Origin: CBDCYS01 sp965226185
GTDB taxonomy: Bacteria; Acidobacteriota; Terriglobia; Bryobacterales; UBA6623
NCBI GenBank assembly: GCA_965226185.1
Contig: CBDDCT010000006.1
Coordinates: 248,001 to 312,000, forward strand
DNA: 64,000 nt
Direction: 5' to 3'
Part shown: one piece after another, positions 62,490 to 64,000 of the stretch
Layout: each line of letters opens with the position of its first letter
How positions within the stretch are numbered: the stretch's first letter is position 1
Notes under the pieces: generated by a model
The model's database searches: none
What the model saw: only the letters and a program-made list of their open reading frames with translations
What the model was told of the DNA's origin: nothing
Position numbers and translations under genes: made by a program

Positions 62490-63875
62490 ATGCTTGTCAA
62501 AACCAAACTGAAGGATTCGAAGGTCTATCAGGCATATCTGGAGAAGACGCCCGCTTCGGCTCAGCGTTTTCAGCGGACCCGGGAGTTGTTTCCTAGTGGC
62601 GTGACGCACCATGGGCGGCATTTGCGGCCCTATCCGCTGTTTGTTTCCCGCGCCAAGGGTTCGCGGAAGTGGGACGTCGATGGCAACGAGTACGTCGACT
62701 ATTTCGGCGGACATGGGGCGCTGATTCTGGGCCACGGCCATCCCGCGATCGTCGAAGCGGTGCAACGGCAAATGGCGCGCGGCACGCACTATGGCGCTGA
62801 GCACGATTTGGAGATCGAGTGGGCCGGCCTGATCCGCGAGATGGTTCCCAGCTCGGAGACGTTGCGGTTTACCTCCTCCGGCACCGAGGCGACCCACCTG
62901 GCGATGCGGCTGGCGCGAGCCTATGCCGGCAAGCCGAAGATCATTCGCTTCGCGGGGCATTTCCACGGATGGCATGACCATGTGGCGTTCGGTGCGCTGG
63001 GGCCGGGGACCAACGCTCCGGCGGGCATCCTCAAGGAGATTGTCGAGCAGGTCATTATTGTTGAGCCGAATGATACCGGAACCGTGGAGCAGGTCCTCGA
63101 AGAAAGCGACGATGTAGCGGCGTTGATGCTCGAGCCCACCGGAGCCGGTTTCGGGCGGATCCCCACCGGAGGTGAAACACTGCGGCGGTTGCGAGACATC
63201 ACGGCCCGCCACGGCGTCGTCCTGATCTTTGACGAAGTCGTGACGGGTTTTCGCTGCTCACGCGGGGGCGCGCAAGGCCACTACGCCGTGACGCCCGACC
63301 TGACGACGCTGGCCAAGGTGGTTGCGGGCGGGCTTCCGGGTGCGGTGGTCACGGGCCGCTCCGGGATCTTCTCCAGCATGGACTTCGGCGGCGGCGACGA
63401 GAAAACCGTCGATCCCGCCGTCCCCCATCAAGGAACGTTCAACGCTTCTCCGCTCTCGGCCGCCGCCGGGGTAGCCGCGCTGAAACTTCTCAAGGACGGC
63501 ACGGCCATTGCCGCCGCCAACGAAACGGCCGCCGAGATCCGCGACGGAATGAATGCGGTCTTGCGCCGGCTGGGCGCGAGCTGGTGCGTTTATGGAGAGT
63601 TTTCGGCGTTCCATATATTTACGAATCCGGAACGGGAATCCATCACGCCAGCGGACATACTCGCCGGGCGAGTGCACTGGAAGACGCTGAAGTCGGGCGC
63701 GCCGCCCGAGTTGGTGCACAAGATCCGGCTGGGTTTCCTGTGCCAGGGCGTGGACATCTGCGGCTGGCCGGGAGGTCTGACATCAGCGGTGCATGACCGA
63801 GACGATGTCGATCGAACGGTTGCCGCTTTTGAACAGCTGGTGAAGCAGTTGGCGGAAGAAGGGGATCTCGACTGA
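62490..63875 (+). CDS. Class III aminotransferase, glutamate-1-semialdehyde mutase-like
   Basis: 461-residue PLP aminotransferase with the HemL-like arrangement: KWDVDGNEYVDYFGGHGALILGHGHP, FTSSGTEATHLAMRLARAY, IIRFAGHFHGWHD, LIFDEVVTGFR and TTLAKVVAGGLPGA with the PLP lysine. Despite the resemblance, the set is also shared by other class III transaminases, so hemL cannot be asserted without context; no tetrapyrrole genes are adjacent. The preceding 297-base space holds no gene; a weak GC-rich repeat end lies near 62330. ATG 62490 fits the family N-terminus. Confidence 0.88.
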   Translation: MLVKTKLKDSKVYQAYLEKTPASAQRFQRTRELFPSGVTHHGRHLRPYPLFVSRAKGSRKWDVDGNEYVDYFGGHGALILGHGHPAIVEAVQRQMARGTHYGAEHDLEIEWAGLIREMVPSSETLRFTSSGTEATHLAMRLARAYAGKPKIIRFAGHFHGWHDHVAFGALGPGTNAPAGILKEIVEQVIIVEPNDTGTVEQVLEESDDVAALMLEPTGAGFGRIPTGGETLRRLRDITARHGVVLIFDEVVTGFRCSRGGAQGHYAVTPDLTTLAKVVAGGLPGAVVTGRSGIFSSMDFGGGDEKTVDPAVPHQGTFNASPLSAAAGVAALKLLKDGTAIAAANETAAEIRDGMNAVLRRLGASWCVYGEFSAFHIFTNPERESITPADILAGRVHWKTLKSGAPPELVHKIRLGFLCQGVDICGWPGGLTSAVHDRDDVDRTVAAFEQLVKQLAEEGDLD

Positions 63876-63954
63876 AGGGGTGGCCGGCGGGACGAGGTTT
63901 GGGACGCCCGCGCACGGACTCGAAGACGGTTTAAGGCGGTGTTACACTCTCGGT

Positions 63955-64000
63955 ATGCAACACATCCATCGACGCTGGGTCGTGAACGCTGTTGTACTGG
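63955..64000 (+). CDS. Start of a partial gene running off the window
   Basis: ATG 63955 opens MQHIHRRWVVNAVVL, a basic residue cluster followed by hydrophobic residues as in a signal peptide or membrane protein. A TACACT box at 63942-63947 lies 7 bases before the ATG. Only 15 codons are visible; identity is unknown. Confidence 0.4.
   Translation, partial: MQHIHRRWVVNAVVL

Overview
The window looks like a GC-rich chromosome segment from an uncultivated, aerobic or respiring Acidobacteriota-type bacterium. I infer this from its gene mix: ASPIC/UnbV and FG-GAP secreted proteins, two sulfatases, a ThuA-domain protein, an M28 peptidase with a PDZ domain, an archease-RtcB pair, and tdh-kbl beside def-fmt-argJ. 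No rRNA or tRNA gene was seen, so the phylum is an inference. Housekeeping and accessory DNA alternate.

Layout. 0-9 kb: a SnoaL-like protein, family 4 uracil-DNA glycosylase, CoA-binding protein, RluB-type pseudouridine synthase, an unknown secreted protein, a Tex protein enlarged by a roughly 200-residue acidic insertion, and ATP-dependent PEP carboxykinase. 9-17.8 kb is an accessory region: a ferritin-like remnant, a frameshifted ThuA gene, an intact IS1380-type insertion sequence, a sulfatase with an unusual active-site motif, a 530-bp miniature element, an alkaline-phosphatase-superfamily remnant and a frameshifted IS481-type element. 17.9-26.1 kb is metabolic core: tdh-kbl (threonine to glycine), def-fmt-argJ, glyA and a peroxiredoxin. 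26.6-31 kb: a small membrane protein, a second sulfatase, a methyltransferase and a MazEF-like toxin-antitoxin pair. 31-34.4 kb: an AT-richer TPR gene broken by two nearly identical miniature elements and bracketed by 116-bp direct repeats.

34.4-42.3 kb holds a translationally coupled three-gene export operon: a TPR/FG-GAP/ASPIC protein, a membrane-anchored pentaheme cytochrome with TPRs, and an FG-GAP/ASPIC lipoprotein. This is the most system-like novelty. 42.6-47.4 kb: DJ-1/PfpI, OsmC, a class V aminotransferase, and a TetR-controlled oxidoreductase/membrane-protein cluster with a clear operator. 47.4-50.2 kb is a graveyard of truncated genes. 50.2-64 kb: DUF1232 protein, M28 peptidase with a DsbA-like thioredoxin, ketopantoate reductase family protein, a second IS1380-like element, archease-RtcB, an alkaline phosphatase, a B12-type radical SAM protein and a class III aminotransferase.

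Three mobile or repeat families stand out. One is a 529-530-bp element with 14-bp inverted ends and 5-bp target duplications (three copies). The second is a roughly 184-bp inverted-repeat element with decayed copies, whose edges supply stop codons to neighbouring genes. The third is a set of small hairpin repeats. Removing the two miniature elements in silico restores the TPR reading frame, which makes their recent mobility well supported by the sequence itself.
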